Source of the DNA: Clostridium_AT stratigraminis
GTDB lineage: Bacteria; Bacillota; Clostridia; Clostridiales; Clostridiaceae
DNA: 64,000 bases
Assembly (NCBI RefSeq): GCF_045310675.1
Contig: NZ_JBJHZZ010000014.1
Location: forward strand, 7,707-71,706
Direction: 5' to 3'
Shown here: piece after piece, positions 18,604-27,839 of the stretch
Layout of the letters: each line of letters opens with the position of its first letter
How positions within the stretch are numbered: the first letter of the stretch is position 1
Program-made: the position numbers and the translations under genes
Notes under the pieces: model-generated
Seen by the model: the letters and a program-made list of their open reading frames with translations, nothing else
The model's database searches: none
Told to the model about the DNA's origin: nothing

Positions 18604-19383
18604 CTATTTTTCAATTTTCTTTTGTTTCTTCTTATAAAAGCTAGCATAACAAAGAAATCCTATCCAAAGTATAACTCCAGATAAGCTTACCAATTGTGCT
18701 ACTCTTAATGGCCCAAGCATTAAGCTATCAGTTCTTAAGCCTTCTATAAAAAATCTTCCTATAGAGTAGAGCCCAACATAAGCAAAAAACAATAAGCCAT
18801 CAGTTTTAACTTTTCTTATAAAATATATTAATATGATAAATACTATCACATTCCATATAGATTCATATAAAAATGTTGGGTGATAGTAAGCCCCGTCAAT
18901 AAACATTCCCTTTTGAATAAATAGAGGAAAATGTTTTATAAAGCTTGCGCTTACTTCTCCTCCATGTGCCTCTTGATTGAAAAAGTTTCCCCAGCGTCCT
19001 AAAGCCTGAGCAATTATAATTGAAGGCGCAGCTGCATCAGCATATTTTAAAAAAGGTATTTTCTTTCTCCTTGTATATATGTAGGCTGCAATTACTGCAA
19101 AAATCACTCCTCCATGTATGGCTAGGCCCCCCTGTCTGATATCAATAATCTCAGATGGGTTTTTACTGTAGTAACCCAAATTAAATAAGACATAGTAAAG
19201 CCTTGCACCCACAATTGCTGATGGCAAAGCAATAAGTACAATATCCATCATATTATCATAACTTATTTTCTTAACTTTACAAGTATATGATGTAAGCAAA
19301 ATACCAATAATCATTCCTAAAGCTATTAATATTCCATACCACCTAATTGGAAAACCAAACAAATTAAATGCAATTGGATTCAT
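18604..19383 (-). CDS. lgt: Prolipoprotein diacylglyceryl transferase
   Basis: 259 residues with about seven membrane helices. ALGRWGNFFNQEAHGG is the Lgt signature, with the essential arginine and asparagine. It transfers diacylglycerol from phosphatidylglycerol to the lipobox cysteine of prolipoproteins; the zinc-type binding lipoprotein at 40278-41183 would be a client. Its SD (AGGAGG) is the terminal SD of a triple array of repeats. Confidence 0.95.
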   Translation of the reverse strand: MNPIAFNLFGFPIRWYGILIALGMIIGILLTSYTCKVKKISYDNMMDIVLIALPSAIVGARLYYVLFNLGYYSKNPSEIIDIRQGGLAIHGGVIFAVIAAYIYTRRKKIPFLKYADAAAPSIIIAQALGRWGNFFNQEAHGGEVSASFIKHFPLFIQKGMFIDGAYYHPTFLYESIWNVIVFIILIYFIRKVKTDGLLFFAYVGLYSIGRFFIEGLRTDSLMLGPLRVAQLVSLSGVILWIGFLCYASFYKKKQKKIEK

Positions 19384-19389
19384 TATTTT

Positions 19390-19640
19390 CCTCCTTTTAG
19401 TCGGAACACTGAGTAGTTAAAGACTACTCGCTCCCGCTCGTAAAACTACTCGTTAAAGCCCATTTAGGGCTTTAACCTCCTTTTAGTCGGAACACCGGGT
19501 AGTTTAGGATTACTCACTCTCGTTCGCAAACTACCCGTTAAAGTCCATTTAGGACTTTGGCTGCGCCCACTGGGTAGTTTAAAATTGCTCGTTGCCACTC
19601 GCAAACTACCCGTTAAAGTCCATTTAGGACTTTAACCTCC
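19390..19640 (-). repeat. SD-embedded double-hairpin repeat, copies B1-B3 in tandem
   Basis: Three head-to-tail units upstream of lgt: B1 19390-19480, B2 19476-19558, B3 19559-19640. B1 and B2 each end in CGACTAAAAGGAGG in gene sense, so B1 appears to have entered the SD that closes B2. Each unit has hairpin I with the loop TAAAT and hairpin II with arms such as GGGTAGTTT/AAACTACCC around a degenerate inner stem. The whole array starts after GAGGAGG. Confidence 0.9.
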
Positions 19641-19711
19641 TCAACTAAATTTTTAAATAAACAAAATTGCTGCCAATATATTTTCTCACATTTAAGCTAA
19701 AAAATAAATAA

Positions 19712-19730
19712 CCACAGAAAATTTCTGTGG
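19712..19730 (-). terminator. Intrinsic terminator of the PAP2 gene
   Basis: CCACAGAAATTTTCTGTGG, nearly fully self-complementary, followed on the minus strand by TTATTTATTTTTT. Confidence 0.85.
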
Positions 19731-19740
19731 AAATTAAGAA

Positions 19741-20442
19741 CTAATCTACTTCTAATTTCTTTCTTGTTTCCAATGTAATAAAAAGTTTGGTTGTATTATT
19801 CCAAAACAACACACCATAAGACTGTACTAATCTATATAATACGTCTGCATAAATTACTCCTGAGAAAACATCTAAAATCACGTGCTGTTTTATAAAAAGA
19901 GTTGAAATTATAATTAAAACAGAACTTGACCCAATAATAACTAAATTTATTTTGTTTCTTGCGGAACTTGTCATCATTGCCTTTATCATTAAATAGCTAG
20001 TTAATACATGAATACTCGGAAAACAGTTATATGGTTTATCTGCCCTGTAAATACTTTGTATTATTTTAGATAAAATGTCACTTCCTATTACTTCTGGTCT
20101 AGGCACGGTAGTTTGAAAAAAATAAAAGGTTATATAGGAAGCAATCAGCCCTAATAAATAGGCAGTTATGGTTATATAATAAGTTTTCCTATCCTTATAG
20201 CATAAATATGCCATAATAATAAATATAAAAGCATACCATGCAACATAAGGCAGAATAAATACTTTTAGAAAAGGAATGCTGTTATCAATATTTGTAACCA
20301 AGATGTGTGCACCCCTCTTAGAAGTGTTTAATAGAAGATAACATAAATTTAATGGAATTATTAATATCATGAGACTAAAGGATAATGCAAAATTTTTAAT
20401 TTTTTTACCATTTATGCTCTGGTTTAAAATTATATTTACCAT
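19741..20442 (-). CDS. PAP2-type phosphatase/phosphotransferase membrane protein
   Basis: About 233 residues with five or six membrane helices. CFPSIHVLTS and, further on, KQHVILDVFSG are the second and third motifs of the PAP2 superfamily (catalytic histidines); the first motif is RADKPYN. This resembles the PAP2_3 subfamily acting on inositol- or polyprenyl-linked phospholipids. I place the start at an ATG with GGGAGA nine bases upstream; a longer frame adds 28 residues but has no SD. The substrate is unknown. Confidence 0.75.
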   Translation of the reverse strand: MVNIILNQSINGKKIKNFALSFSLMILIIPLNLCYLLLNTSKRGAHILVTNIDNSIPFLKVFILPYVAWYAFIFIIMAYLCYKDRKTYYITITAYLLGLIASYITFYFFQTTVPRPEVIGSDILSKIIQSIYRADKPYNCFPSIHVLTSYLMIKAMMTSSARNKINLVIIGSSSVLIIISTLFIKQHVILDVFSGVIYADVLYRLVQSYGVLFWNNTTKLFITLETRKKLEVD

Positions 20443-20700
20443 AACAATATTTTCTCCCACTGAAGGTTTATTAATATTTTCATAATCAATTAAAATTATT
20501 ATAAGGCTTTTTATACCATATAACAACTCATACTTATATTATTAATGATTTCTTAATAAAATATGTTACAATTTTTAGATTTTTCTTAAAACAATTCTCA
20601 AAGCTAATACTATCTGCTTTAATAAAAAATTTAGACTTTTCAAAATTGTTGTTTAAGTGTTAAAATTATATTGTTATAGTAAAATCAAGGGTGATGTAAA

Positions 20701-21699
20701 ATGGGTGTGCCAATTCAGATATTTACACTTAAAAATAAACCTAATAAAAAGAAAAGACTATTATGGAGAGTTATTGTGTCCATTGTACTTATTTTACTTA
20801 TTTGCATTAATTCATATGGCCTCTATGTCGGTAATAAATTTTATAAATGTTTTTTTGAAGCTGATACTCATAAAGGTGCAGACCTTTATAGTCAATATAA
20901 ATCCTTCATTGATGAACGAAGATATTCATCAATTCATAAGGAAGATGTTTCTGTAGGCTCAAGAAATAATTACAGGCTTTATGGGACCTACTTAGTAAAT
21001 CCTACTCCCACAAAAAACACAATAATTCTCCTTCATGATTTTTCAGATAGTAGATATTCCTCACTAAAATATATAGATATGTATTTGGATAAAGGCTTTA
21101 ATATACTAATTTATGATAGCAGAAATCATGGTAAAACAGGTGGTTCAAATATAACATTTGGATTTTTGGAAAAATATGATTTAGACAGGTGGATTACTTG
21201 GGTAGCTGCTAAAAATAAAGGTGGAATTATTGGTGTTCATGGAGAAGGTTTAGGGGCCGCTACAGCTCTTTTACAGGCTACCCTTAATGAAGCTAGTAGG
21301 AAGGTAAGTTTTTATATTGCTGATTCCTCAGATTCAAATTTAGAACAGCTTTTTAAACTAAAATTACAGGAGAACTATAATATTAGGAATCCTTTTCTTG
21401 TTAAATTTATATTATTCTATACTGATAAAGTAAATAAATATAATAACCAATTTACCTTAAAGGAAGCCTCACCCATAAACTATATTAAAATGATTTCAAC
21501 ACCTATATTATTTATACATGGTGAAAATGATACTAATATTCCAAAGGATATGAGTGAAGCCTTGTATAATATAAAGCCTGATATTAAATCAATATATATT
21601 GCTCCGAAGGCAGGTCACTTAGAGGAATATATAAGTAATAAGCATGAGTATAAAGAAGTAATTACTAAATTTATAGATTCTTTATCCATACAAAAATAA
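20701..21699 (+). CDS. Membrane-anchored alpha/beta hydrolase fold protein lacking the nucleophile serine
   Basis: 332 residues, membrane anchor at about 21-44. The fold is clear: LLHDFSDSRYSS (oxyanion region), DSRNHGKTGG, FIHGENDTNIP with the acid residue and KAGHLEEY with the catalytic histidine. The nucleophile elbow, normally HGESLGAAT in this family, reads HGEGLGAAT: Gly183 (codon 21247-21249, GGT) replaces serine. One base change (AGT to GGT) would explain it. It may be inactive or have another role. Confidence 0.85.
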   Translation: MGVPIQIFTLKNKPNKKKRLLWRVIVSIVLILLICINSYGLYVGNKFYKCFFEADTHKGADLYSQYKSFIDERRYSSIHKEDVSVGSRNNYRLYGTYLVNPTPTKNTIILLHDFSDSRYSSLKYIDMYLDKGFNILIYDSRNHGKTGGSNITFGFLEKYDLDRWITWVAAKNKGGIIGVHGEGLGAATALLQATLNEASRKVSFYIADSSDSNLEQLFKLKLQENYNIRNPFLVKFILFYTDKVNKYNNQFTLKEASPINYIKMISTPILFIHGENDTNIPKDMSEALYNIKPDIKSIYIAPKAGHLEEYISNKHEYKEVITKFIDSLSIQK

Positions 21700-21700
21700 A

Positions 21701-21736
21701 GTGGAGTCTTAACTTTTAAGATCTCCACATTTTTTA
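21701..21736 (+). terminator. Intrinsic terminator of the hydrolase gene
   Basis: GTGGAGTCTTAA pairs with TTAAGATCTCCAC (one bulge), followed by ATTTTTT. Confidence 0.8.
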
Positions 21737-21760
21737 TGGTTATTTTAATATTTATAATGT

Positions 21761-22603
21761 TTAAAAATTCTCAGCCTTCCTATGACTTTTATTTGGAAAT
21801 AAAACTGAGCATAAGATGCTTAAAGCAAGCACCATAAATATAATGCCAAGTGAAATAGGTAGTGATATCTCTAAATTAAACATAAGCAGCAATAACTTAA
21901 TACCTGTAAATGAAAGTATTAATGCTACACCATATTTAACATAGCAAAATGAATTGTTAAGTTTCTGAAGTACAAAATAAAAGCTCCTAAGACCTAAAAT
22001 AGCAAATATGTTGGAGGTATACACAATAAAAGGATTAGTTGTTATAGAAAATATTGCTGGTATTGAATCAATAGCAAATAAAATATCAGAAAACTCAATT
22101 AGTACAAGTATTGCAAATAATGGAGTTGCATAAAGTACCTTATCAATTTTCACAAAGAATTTTTCTCCATGTAAATTATTTGTAATTGGTATGATTTTAC
22201 TCAAAAACTTCATTATTTTACTATCTTTATAATTTTTAGCTTCTTCATTTCCAAACATCATTTTATAACCACTTATAAGCAGAACTATTCCAAATATATA
22301 AAGTACAAAGTGGAATCTATTTACTATAGTAACTCCTAGCATAGTAAAGATAAATCTTAACAATATTGCACCAAATATACCAAAGCTTAATACTCTTTTT
22401 TGATAAATTGATGGTATTTTAAAGGCTTCGAAAATTAGCAAAAATAAAAATAGGTTGTCCATACTTAAGCTGAGCTCGATAACATATCCCCCTAAGAATT
22501 GTAGAGCCTTTTCACTACCTTGAAACACATAAATGCCGAAATTAAACAATAGTGCCATACACATCCAAAATAAAACCATAAATAGTGCATTTTTAACTTT
22601 CAA
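21761..22603 (-). CDS. TerC family integral membrane protein, probable manganese exporter
   Basis: About 280 residues with seven to nine membrane helices. YVIELSLSMDNLFLFLLIF and IEFSDILFAIDSIPAIF carry the conserved acidic residues of the TerC family, whose members export Mn2+. I place the start at a TTG with AGGAGG; an upstream frame would reach into the riboswitch terminator and is rejected. The yybP-ykoY riboswitch upstream supports a manganese role. Confidence 0.9.
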   Translation of the reverse strand: MKVKNALFMVLFWMCMALLFNFGIYVFQGSEKALQFLGGYVIELSLSMDNLFLFLLIFEAFKIPSIYQKRVLSFGIFGAILLRFIFTMLGVTIVNRFHFVLYIFGIVLLISGYKMMFGNEEAKNYKDSKIMKFLSKIIPITNNLHGEKFFVKIDKVLYATPLFAILVLIEFSDILFAIDSIPAIFSITTNPFIVYTSNIFAILGLRSFYFVLQKLNNSFCYVKYGVALILSFTGIKLLLLMFNLEISLPISLGIIFMVLALSILCSVLFPNKSHRKAENF

Positions 22604-22651
22604 ATTATCTCCTCCTCTTACATATTTTATGATGTTAAAATAAAAAATAAA

Positions 22652-22687
22652 ACTCTGCAGCAATACATATTTGTATCACTGCAGAGT
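22652..22687 (-). terminator. Conditional terminator of the yybP-ykoY riboswitch
   Basis: ACTCTGCAG pairs with CTGCAGAGT around an 18-base loop and is followed by TTTATTTTTTATTTT. The 5' arm overlaps the last aptamer bases (GAGACTC), so ligand binding and termination compete. Confidence 0.85.
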
Positions 22688-22768
22688 CTCGCTACTTACT
22701 TTACAAAACCGGGCATTGCTGCCGTACTGACGATTTTGTACCTGTTTACAGGAAGCTACTCCCTCTGT
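22684..22768 (-). promoter_or_regulatory. yybP-ykoY (manganese) riboswitch
   Basis: On the minus strand the conserved segments GGGAGTAGCTTCC, CGTCAGTACGG, GCAGCAATGCCCGG and AGCGAGACTC appear in family order. The element precedes a TerC-type gene, a typical target. It should let transcription proceed when Mn2+ is high. Confidence 0.9.
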
Positions 22769-22885
22769 ATACATATATTATACTATAGATTTTATTATAT
22801 GGCAATACATTTTATTATTTTAATTAACTTTTATTATAGTAAAACTTACTATATACAGTTCATAGAGGCCTTTGTCTACGACCCG

Positions 22886-22948
22886 GGCCACCCTAGCGTA
22901 CCAGGCGACCTGGAAGGGTGGCCGTAAAAGGCCATTTAGGCCTTTTAC
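22886..22948 (-). repeat. Diverged member of the double-hairpin repeat family, copy C
   Basis: In minus sense hairpin I is GTAAAAGGCC-TAAAT-GGCCTTTTAC and hairpin II has arms GGCCACCCT/AGGGTGGCC enclosing CCAGG/CCTGG. The layout, spacing and TAAAT loop match the SD-embedded family, but the arm sequences have changed in a paired way. It lies at the 3' end of the SDR gene, whose TAA stop is inside hairpin I, and no SD follows. Confidence 0.7.
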
Positions 22949-23811
22949 CCATTAATAATTTCTCCGCCGTTTACGTGAATTGTTTCTCCCGTAATAAATG
23001 TAGAAGCATCGGACGCTAAAAAGACATAGGCTGGAGCTACCTCAACTGGCTGTCCTGGTCTGCCCATATTTGTGTTGCTTCCGAATTTTCCTACTTCCTC
23101 AGCATTGAATGAGGATGGTATTAATGGTGTCCATATAGGACCTGGTGCTACAGCATTAACTCTTATTTTTCTAGCTGCTAATGAAATGGCTAAGGATCGT
23201 GTGAAGGTTGCAACTGCGCCTTTTGTAGAGGAATAATCTATTAAGTTTTTATCACCCTTATAGGCTGTAACAGATGAGGTATTTATTATGACACTTCCTT
23301 CTTTCATATGTGGCAAGCAAGCCTTTACCATATTAAACATTGAAAAAATATTAGTTTTAAAAGTCTTTTCAAGTTGTTCCTTGGTAATATCTTCGATACT
23401 GTTTTGAGCATGTTGTTCTGCTGCATTATTGACGAGTACATCAATTTTCCCAAAGGTATCAATAATTTTTTTTATAACTGTAAAACAGCTTTTTTCTTCA
23501 CCAATATCACAAGGTATTGTAATGCATTTCCTTCCTTTGCCCTCAATTATTTTCTTAGTTTCAGCTGCATCATTATGTTCCTCTAAATAGATAATAGCAA
23601 TGTCCGCACCTTCTAATGCATAATTTACTGCCACTGCTTTGCCTATTCCGCTGTCTCCACCAGTAATTACAGCTACTTTATTTAATAATTTATTAGAACC
23701 TTTATAATCTGTATCTTCAAAAATAGGTCTAGGATTCATAACTGCTTCTATGCCTGGCTGCTTATCTTGGGTTTGAGGACTGATTTTCATTGGAAAACTA
23801 TTTGCATCCAT
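22945..23811 (-). CDS. SDR family oxidoreductase (general-stress YhxC/YdaD type)
   Basis: 288 residues. After a 40-residue N-terminal extension typical of this subgroup (KQPGIEAVMNPRP), VITGGDSGIGKAVA binds NAD(P). NNAA is present, and the catalytic Ser and YxxxK are seen in NTSSVTAYKGD and DYSSTKGA. GETIHVNGGEIING closes the protein. The substrate is unknown; Bacillus relatives are stress-induced. RBS GAGAGGAG. The stop codon falls inside repeat copy C. Confidence 0.92.
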   Translation of the reverse strand: MDANSFPMKISPQTQDKQPGIEAVMNPRPIFEDTDYKGSNKLLNKVAVITGGDSGIGKAVAVNYALEGADIAIIYLEEHNDAAETKKIIEGKGRKCITIPCDIGEEKSCFTVIKKIIDTFGKIDVLVNNAAEQHAQNSIEDITKEQLEKTFKTNIFSMFNMVKACLPHMKEGSVIINTSSVTAYKGDKNLIDYSSTKGAVATFTRSLAISLAARKIRVNAVAPGPIWTPLIPSSFNAEEVGKFGSNTNMGRPGQPVEVAPAYVFLASDASTFITGETIHVNGGEIING

Positions 23812-23980
23812 TTTTATGCTCCTCTCAAATATTAATTTTATAAATTATCAAATATAGTATTTATTTATTTTTATAATTTATTCTGCAAAATTTCCTTAAT
23901 AGTTTTATTTTCTTTGTAAATACTAAAGGTAATAATTAATATTTATTGAAATCAGAATTAAAAATAGAAGGAGGAATAGT

Positions 23981-24145
23981 ATGTCAAATTATTACAAAGA
24001 AAAATTCAAGGAAGTGCCAATTGAAAATCATGAAACTGCAGCATGGGCTAATATCGAAAAGACTAAGGAATTATCTAATGTGGCAATTCCAGACGAAATT
24101 GGAGTTTTAAATGCCAAAGAATATGTTGATGAAAATGAAAAATAG
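23981..24145 (+). CDS. Small DUF3787 (CDIF630_02480-type) spore surface protein
   Basis: 54 residues, RBS GGAGG. The sequence (KEVPIENHETAAWANIEKTK, then VAIPDEIGVLNAKEYVDENEK) fits the short clostridial family named after a Clostridioides difficile spore surface protein. It is hydrophilic, without membrane segment or cysteine. A terminator shared with the PFOR gene follows. Function beyond spore association is unknown. Confidence 0.75.
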   Translation: MSNYYKEKFKEVPIENHETAAWANIEKTKELSNVAIPDEIGVLNAKEYVDENEK

Positions 24146-24154
24146 GCTGTTAAT

Positions 24155-24182
24155 TAAAAAATCCCCATAAAGGGGATTTTTT
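24155..24182. terminator. Bidirectional terminator between the spore protein gene and PFOR
   Basis: AAAAATCCCC / GGGGATTTTT stem with loop ATAAA. Its right end overlaps the PFOR stop codon. Confidence 0.9.
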
Positions 24183-27100
24183 AATACTGCATATCTGCAA
24201 GTCTCTTGTAATTGTCATATCTCTCTTTGGCATTTTTCTCTGCCTCTGTAAACAGCTTATCTGCTTTTTCAGGGAAGGTAGTTTTTAAGGATGCATATCT
24301 AATTTCTCCTTCTATAAAATCTTTGTATGGAGCTGATGGTTCCTTTGAATCTAGAGTAAATGGATTTTTACCTTCTTCTTTTAGCATTGGATTGTATTTA
24401 TATAAATGCCAATATCCTGAATCCACCGCTTTCTTTTCTTCCTTCATACTGCTTCCCATACCAACCTTGATACCGTGACTTATACAAGGAGCGTAGGCAA
24501 TTATTATGGATGGCCCATCATATTTCTCAGCTTCTACTATGGTTCTAATTGCATGATTCATATTAGCCCCCATGGCTATTTGAGCTACATATACATAGCC
24601 ATAACTCATAGCCATCATACCAAGATCTTTCTTTCTTGTATTCTTCCCAGAAGCAGCAAATTTGGCCACTGCCCCAGTTGGAGAAGACTTAGAAGATTGC
24701 CCTCCTGTATTAGAATATATTTCTGTATCCATTACAAATAGATTTACATTTTCGCCAGAAGCTAGCACATGATCTAAACCGCCATAGCCTATATCATAAG
24801 CCCAGCCATCTCCTCCAATCATCCAGAAGGACTTTTTAACCAAATAGTCTTTTCTATCTAGTATTTCTTTAGCAATTCTATGGGATGAATAGTTTGGGTT
24901 ACTCAGAATTTCGGTTACTTTATGAGAGGTTTCTTTAGAAGTTTCAGCATTGTTCATACCGTCAATCCATTCTCTAAAGACCGCTCTTACCTCTTCTTTT
25001 AAATCAGATTCAATACCTTCAAGCATTAAATCCTTTATTTTATTTCTTATGTGATTAGCACCGAGATACATACCAAAACCGAACTCTGCATTATCTTCAA
25101 ATAGTGAATTTGCCCAAGCTGGACCTTTTCCCTCTAAATTCGTGGTGTATGGAATTGACGGAGCACTTGCACCCCAAATAGATGAACACCCTGTTGCATT
25201 AGCAATCATCATTCTTTCCCCAAATAATTGAGTAAGTAATCTTATATATGGAGTTTCACCACAACCAGGGCAAGCACCGTTAAATTCCAACAAAGGTGTA
25301 TAAAGCTGACTTCCTTTTAAGGTGTTTCTATCAAGTAAGCCTTCCTTTGGCTTTACAGTTATTGCATATTCCCAATTTTTAACTTGAATTGCAGCTTGCT
25401 CCTCCATTGGTTTCATAATAAGAGCTTTTCCGGGCGCCGGGCAAATATCTGCACAATTTCCACAGCCTGTGCAATCAAGAGTAGAAACTTGAATTCTATA
25501 ACCATAGCTTTCAAGCCCCTTACCGGCTGCTTTTTTAGTTTTAAAAGCTTCTGGTGCCTTATTAATTTCTTCTTCATCTAATACAAACTGCCTAATTGTT
25601 GCATGAGGACATATATAAGCACACTGACCGCATTGTATACATTTATCTATCTGCCATTCAGGAACATTTACTGCTATACCGCGTTTCTCATAAGCAGCGG
25701 TTCCTAGTGGAAATGTTCCATCTTCCATACCAGTAAAAGCACTGACTGGGAGCTCATCCCCTTCATGTCTTGCCATTGGCCAAAGGATATTATGTATAAA
25801 CCCTGGAGCATCCTCTACCTCCTTAGGTTCATCCACTGCGTCAGCCCACTCCTTTGGTACATTTACCTTTCTAATTGCTTCCAATCCCCTATCAACTGCT
25901 GCATAATTCATTTGAACTATCTTTTCACCTTTTTTTCCATAGCTTTTTACAATTGATTCTTTAAGGTATTTAACTGCATCGTCTATTGGTATAACATTGG
26001 AAAGTTTAAAAAATGCAATTTGCATAATCATATTAATTCTATTTCCAAGTCCTATTTCCTGTGCCATGGAAACCGCATCTACAATATAAAAGTTAATATT
26101 GTTCTTAGCTAATTGTCTTTTAACCAACGATGGAAGATGCTTTTCTAGTTCTTCAGGGTTCCATGGACAATTTAATACAAAGGTTCCATTGTTTTTTATA
26201 CCTTTTAAAACATCTATATTGTATAAGAAGGATTTATTGTGACATGCGATATAATCTGCATGTGAAACTAAATATGGTGATCTTATTGGATTTTTACCAA
26301 ATCTTAAATGTGAAACAGTACTTCCACCAGATTTTTTACTATCATAGGAGAAATAAGCCTGGGCATATAAATTTGTATTATCTCCTATTATTTTTATAGC
26401 ACTCTTATTAGCTCCAACTGTACCATCAGAGCCTAGTCCCCAGAACTTACAGCTAATAGTACCTGGTGCAGTAGTTTCTATTGCTTCAGCTTCCTCAAGA
26501 GAGGTATGTGTGACATCGTCAACTATTCCTATAGTAAATCTATCTTTAGGCGCTTTGCTGCTTAAATTATTAAATACTGAAACAATTTGCGAAGGTATTG
26601 TGTCTTTCGAACCTAAGCCATATCTTCCACCAATAATTAATGGAGAATTTGTCTTATTATAAAAAAGTCTGGTTATATCCAAGTATAAAGGTTCACCTAA
26701 GGAACCTGGTTCCTTGGTTCTATCTAAAACTGCAATTCTTTTAACTGTCTTTGGCAGCACATCAAAGAAGTATTTTTCAGAAAATGGTCTGTAGAGATGA
26801 ACCTTAATCATTCCAAGTTTATTACCTTTTGCATTTAGGTAGTCAATTACTTCACTTATTGTGTCACATACCGATCCCATAGCAACTATTATATTCTCTG
26901 CATCCTTGTCTCCGTAATAGTCAAAGGGGTGGTATTCTCTTCCAGTCAATTTTTTAATTTCCTTCATATAATTTTCCACAATATCAGGGATAGCTAAATA
27001 AAATGGATTTGAAGCTTCTCTGCCTTGGAAGTAAATATCAGGATTTTGAGCAGTTCCTCTTACTACTGGATGTTCAGGATTTAAGGCCCTATTTCTGAAG

Positions 27101-27705
27101 GCTTTGATGGCTTCGTGATCGGTTAACTTATAAAGATCATCATAATCTATTAATTCAACCTTTTGTATTTCATGGGAAGTTCTAAAACCATCAAAAAAAT
27201 GTAAAAACGGCACTCTTCCCTTAATTGCGCTTAAATGTGCAATAGATCCAAGGTCTATTACTTCTTGAACGTTTGATGATGCTAAAAGTGCAAAGCCTGT
27301 TTGTCTTGCAGCCATAACATCTTGATGGTCTCCAAAAATCGAAAGCGCATGTGCGGCAACAGCACGCGCACTAACATGAAAAACTCCAGGAAGAAGTTCT
27401 CCCGCCATTTTATACATATTAGGAATCATTAGAAGTAAACCTTGTGAAGCAGTATATGTAGTTGTTAAAGCTCCTGCTTGCAGAGAACCATGAACTGCTC
27501 CGGCAGCTCCTCCTTCTGATTGTAGTTCAGCCACCTTTACAGGCTGACCAAACATATTCTTCTTTCCATGAGCAGCCCATTCATCTGCAGTTTCTGCCAT
27601 TGGCGTTGATGGAGTGATAGGAAATATTGCAGCTACATCAGTAAAAGCATATGAAACCTGAGCAGCAGCTTGATTTCCATCCATAGTTTTCATAACCTTT
27701 TGCAT
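24181..27705 (-). CDS. nifJ: Pyruvate:ferredoxin (flavodoxin) oxidoreductase
   Basis: 1174 residues, the single-chain homodimeric form. The N-terminal domain has the YPITPSTPMAE-like block (FPITPSTPMAE). The ferredoxin-like insert has CIQCGQCAYICPH and CTGCGNCADICPA, binding two [4Fe-4S] clusters. CPGCGE with later cysteines (ATGCSS, YAPCISHG) binds the proximal cluster, and GGDGWAYDIGYGG plus NTEIYSNTGGQ-like residues bind thiamine diphosphate. It converts pyruvate and CoA to acetyl-CoA, CO2 and reduced ferredoxin, feeding AdhE and hydrogen production. RBS AGGAGG. Confidence 0.97.
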   Translation of the reverse strand: MQKVMKTMDGNQAAAQVSYAFTDVAAIFPITPSTPMAETADEWAAHGKKNMFGQPVKVAELQSEGGAAGAVHGSLQAGALTTTYTASQGLLLMIPNMYKMAGELLPGVFHVSARAVAAHALSIFGDHQDVMAARQTGFALLASSNVQEVIDLGSIAHLSAIKGRVPFLHFFDGFRTSHEIQKVELIDYDDLYKLTDHEAIKAFRNRALNPEHPVVRGTAQNPDIYFQGREASNPFYLAIPDIVENYMKEIKKLTGREYHPFDYYGDKDAENIIVAMGSVCDTISEVIDYLNAKGNKLGMIKVHLYRPFSEKYFFDVLPKTVKRIAVLDRTKEPGSLGEPLYLDITRLFYNKTNSPLIIGGRYGLGSKDTIPSQIVSVFNNLSSKAPKDRFTIGIVDDVTHTSLEEAEAIETTAPGTISCKFWGLGSDGTVGANKSAIKIIGDNTNLYAQAYFSYDSKKSGGSTVSHLRFGKNPIRSPYLVSHADYIACHNKSFLYNIDVLKGIKNNGTFVLNCPWNPEELEKHLPSLVKRQLAKNNINFYIVDAVSMAQEIGLGNRINMIMQIAFFKLSNVIPIDDAVKYLKESIVKSYGKKGEKIVQMNYAAVDRGLEAIRKVNVPKEWADAVDEPKEVEDAPGFIHNILWPMARHEGDELPVSAFTGMEDGTFPLGTAAYEKRGIAVNVPEWQIDKCIQCGQCAYICPHATIRQFVLDEEEINKAPEAFKTKKAAGKGLESYGYRIQVSTLDCTGCGNCADICPAPGKALIMKPMEEQAAIQVKNWEYAITVKPKEGLLDRNTLKGSQLYTPLLEFNGACPGCGETPYIRLLTQLFGERMMIANATGCSSIWGASAPSIPYTTNLEGKGPAWANSLFEDNAEFGFGMYLGANHIRNKIKDLMLEGIESDLKEEVRAVFREWIDGMNNAETSKETSHKVTEILSNPNYSSHRIAKEILDRKDYLVKKSFWMIGGDGWAYDIGYGGLDHVLASGENVNLFVMDTEIYSNTGGQSSKSSPTGAVAKFAASGKNTRKKDLGMMAMSYGYVYVAQIAMGANMNHAIRTIVEAEKYDGPSIIIAYAPCISHGIKVGMGSSMKEEKKAVDSGYWHLYKYNPMLKEEGKNPFTLDSKEPSAPYKDFIEGEIRYASLKTTFPEKADKLFTEAEKNAKERYDNYKRLADMQY

Positions 27706-27809
27706 TAAACTAAGCCTCCTCTTATTTTAAATAGATATATCAAAATTTAATATCTCATATATTATTTGAAATTTGAGGAATAGTATACATATTTACACTA
27801 AATTATTAA

Positions 27810-27836
27810 GGTCTGTTGCAAATAATGCAACAGACC
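27810..27836. terminator. Hairpin between the bPH-like gene and PFOR
   Basis: GGTCTGTTGC pairs with GCAACAGACC directly downstream of the bPH-like gene; the T run is modest. Confidence 0.65.
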
Positions 27837-27839
27837 CTA

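Noticed and set aside
19390..19640. CRISPR-like array of three regular repeats upstream of lgt
   Set aside because: The segments between repeats are themselves conserved and palindromic, the units are about 80 bp, and no cas genes are present.
22664..22760. TerC start inside the riboswitch (long N-terminus)
   Set aside because: The frame runs through the terminator; a TTG with AGGAGG downstream is the credible start.
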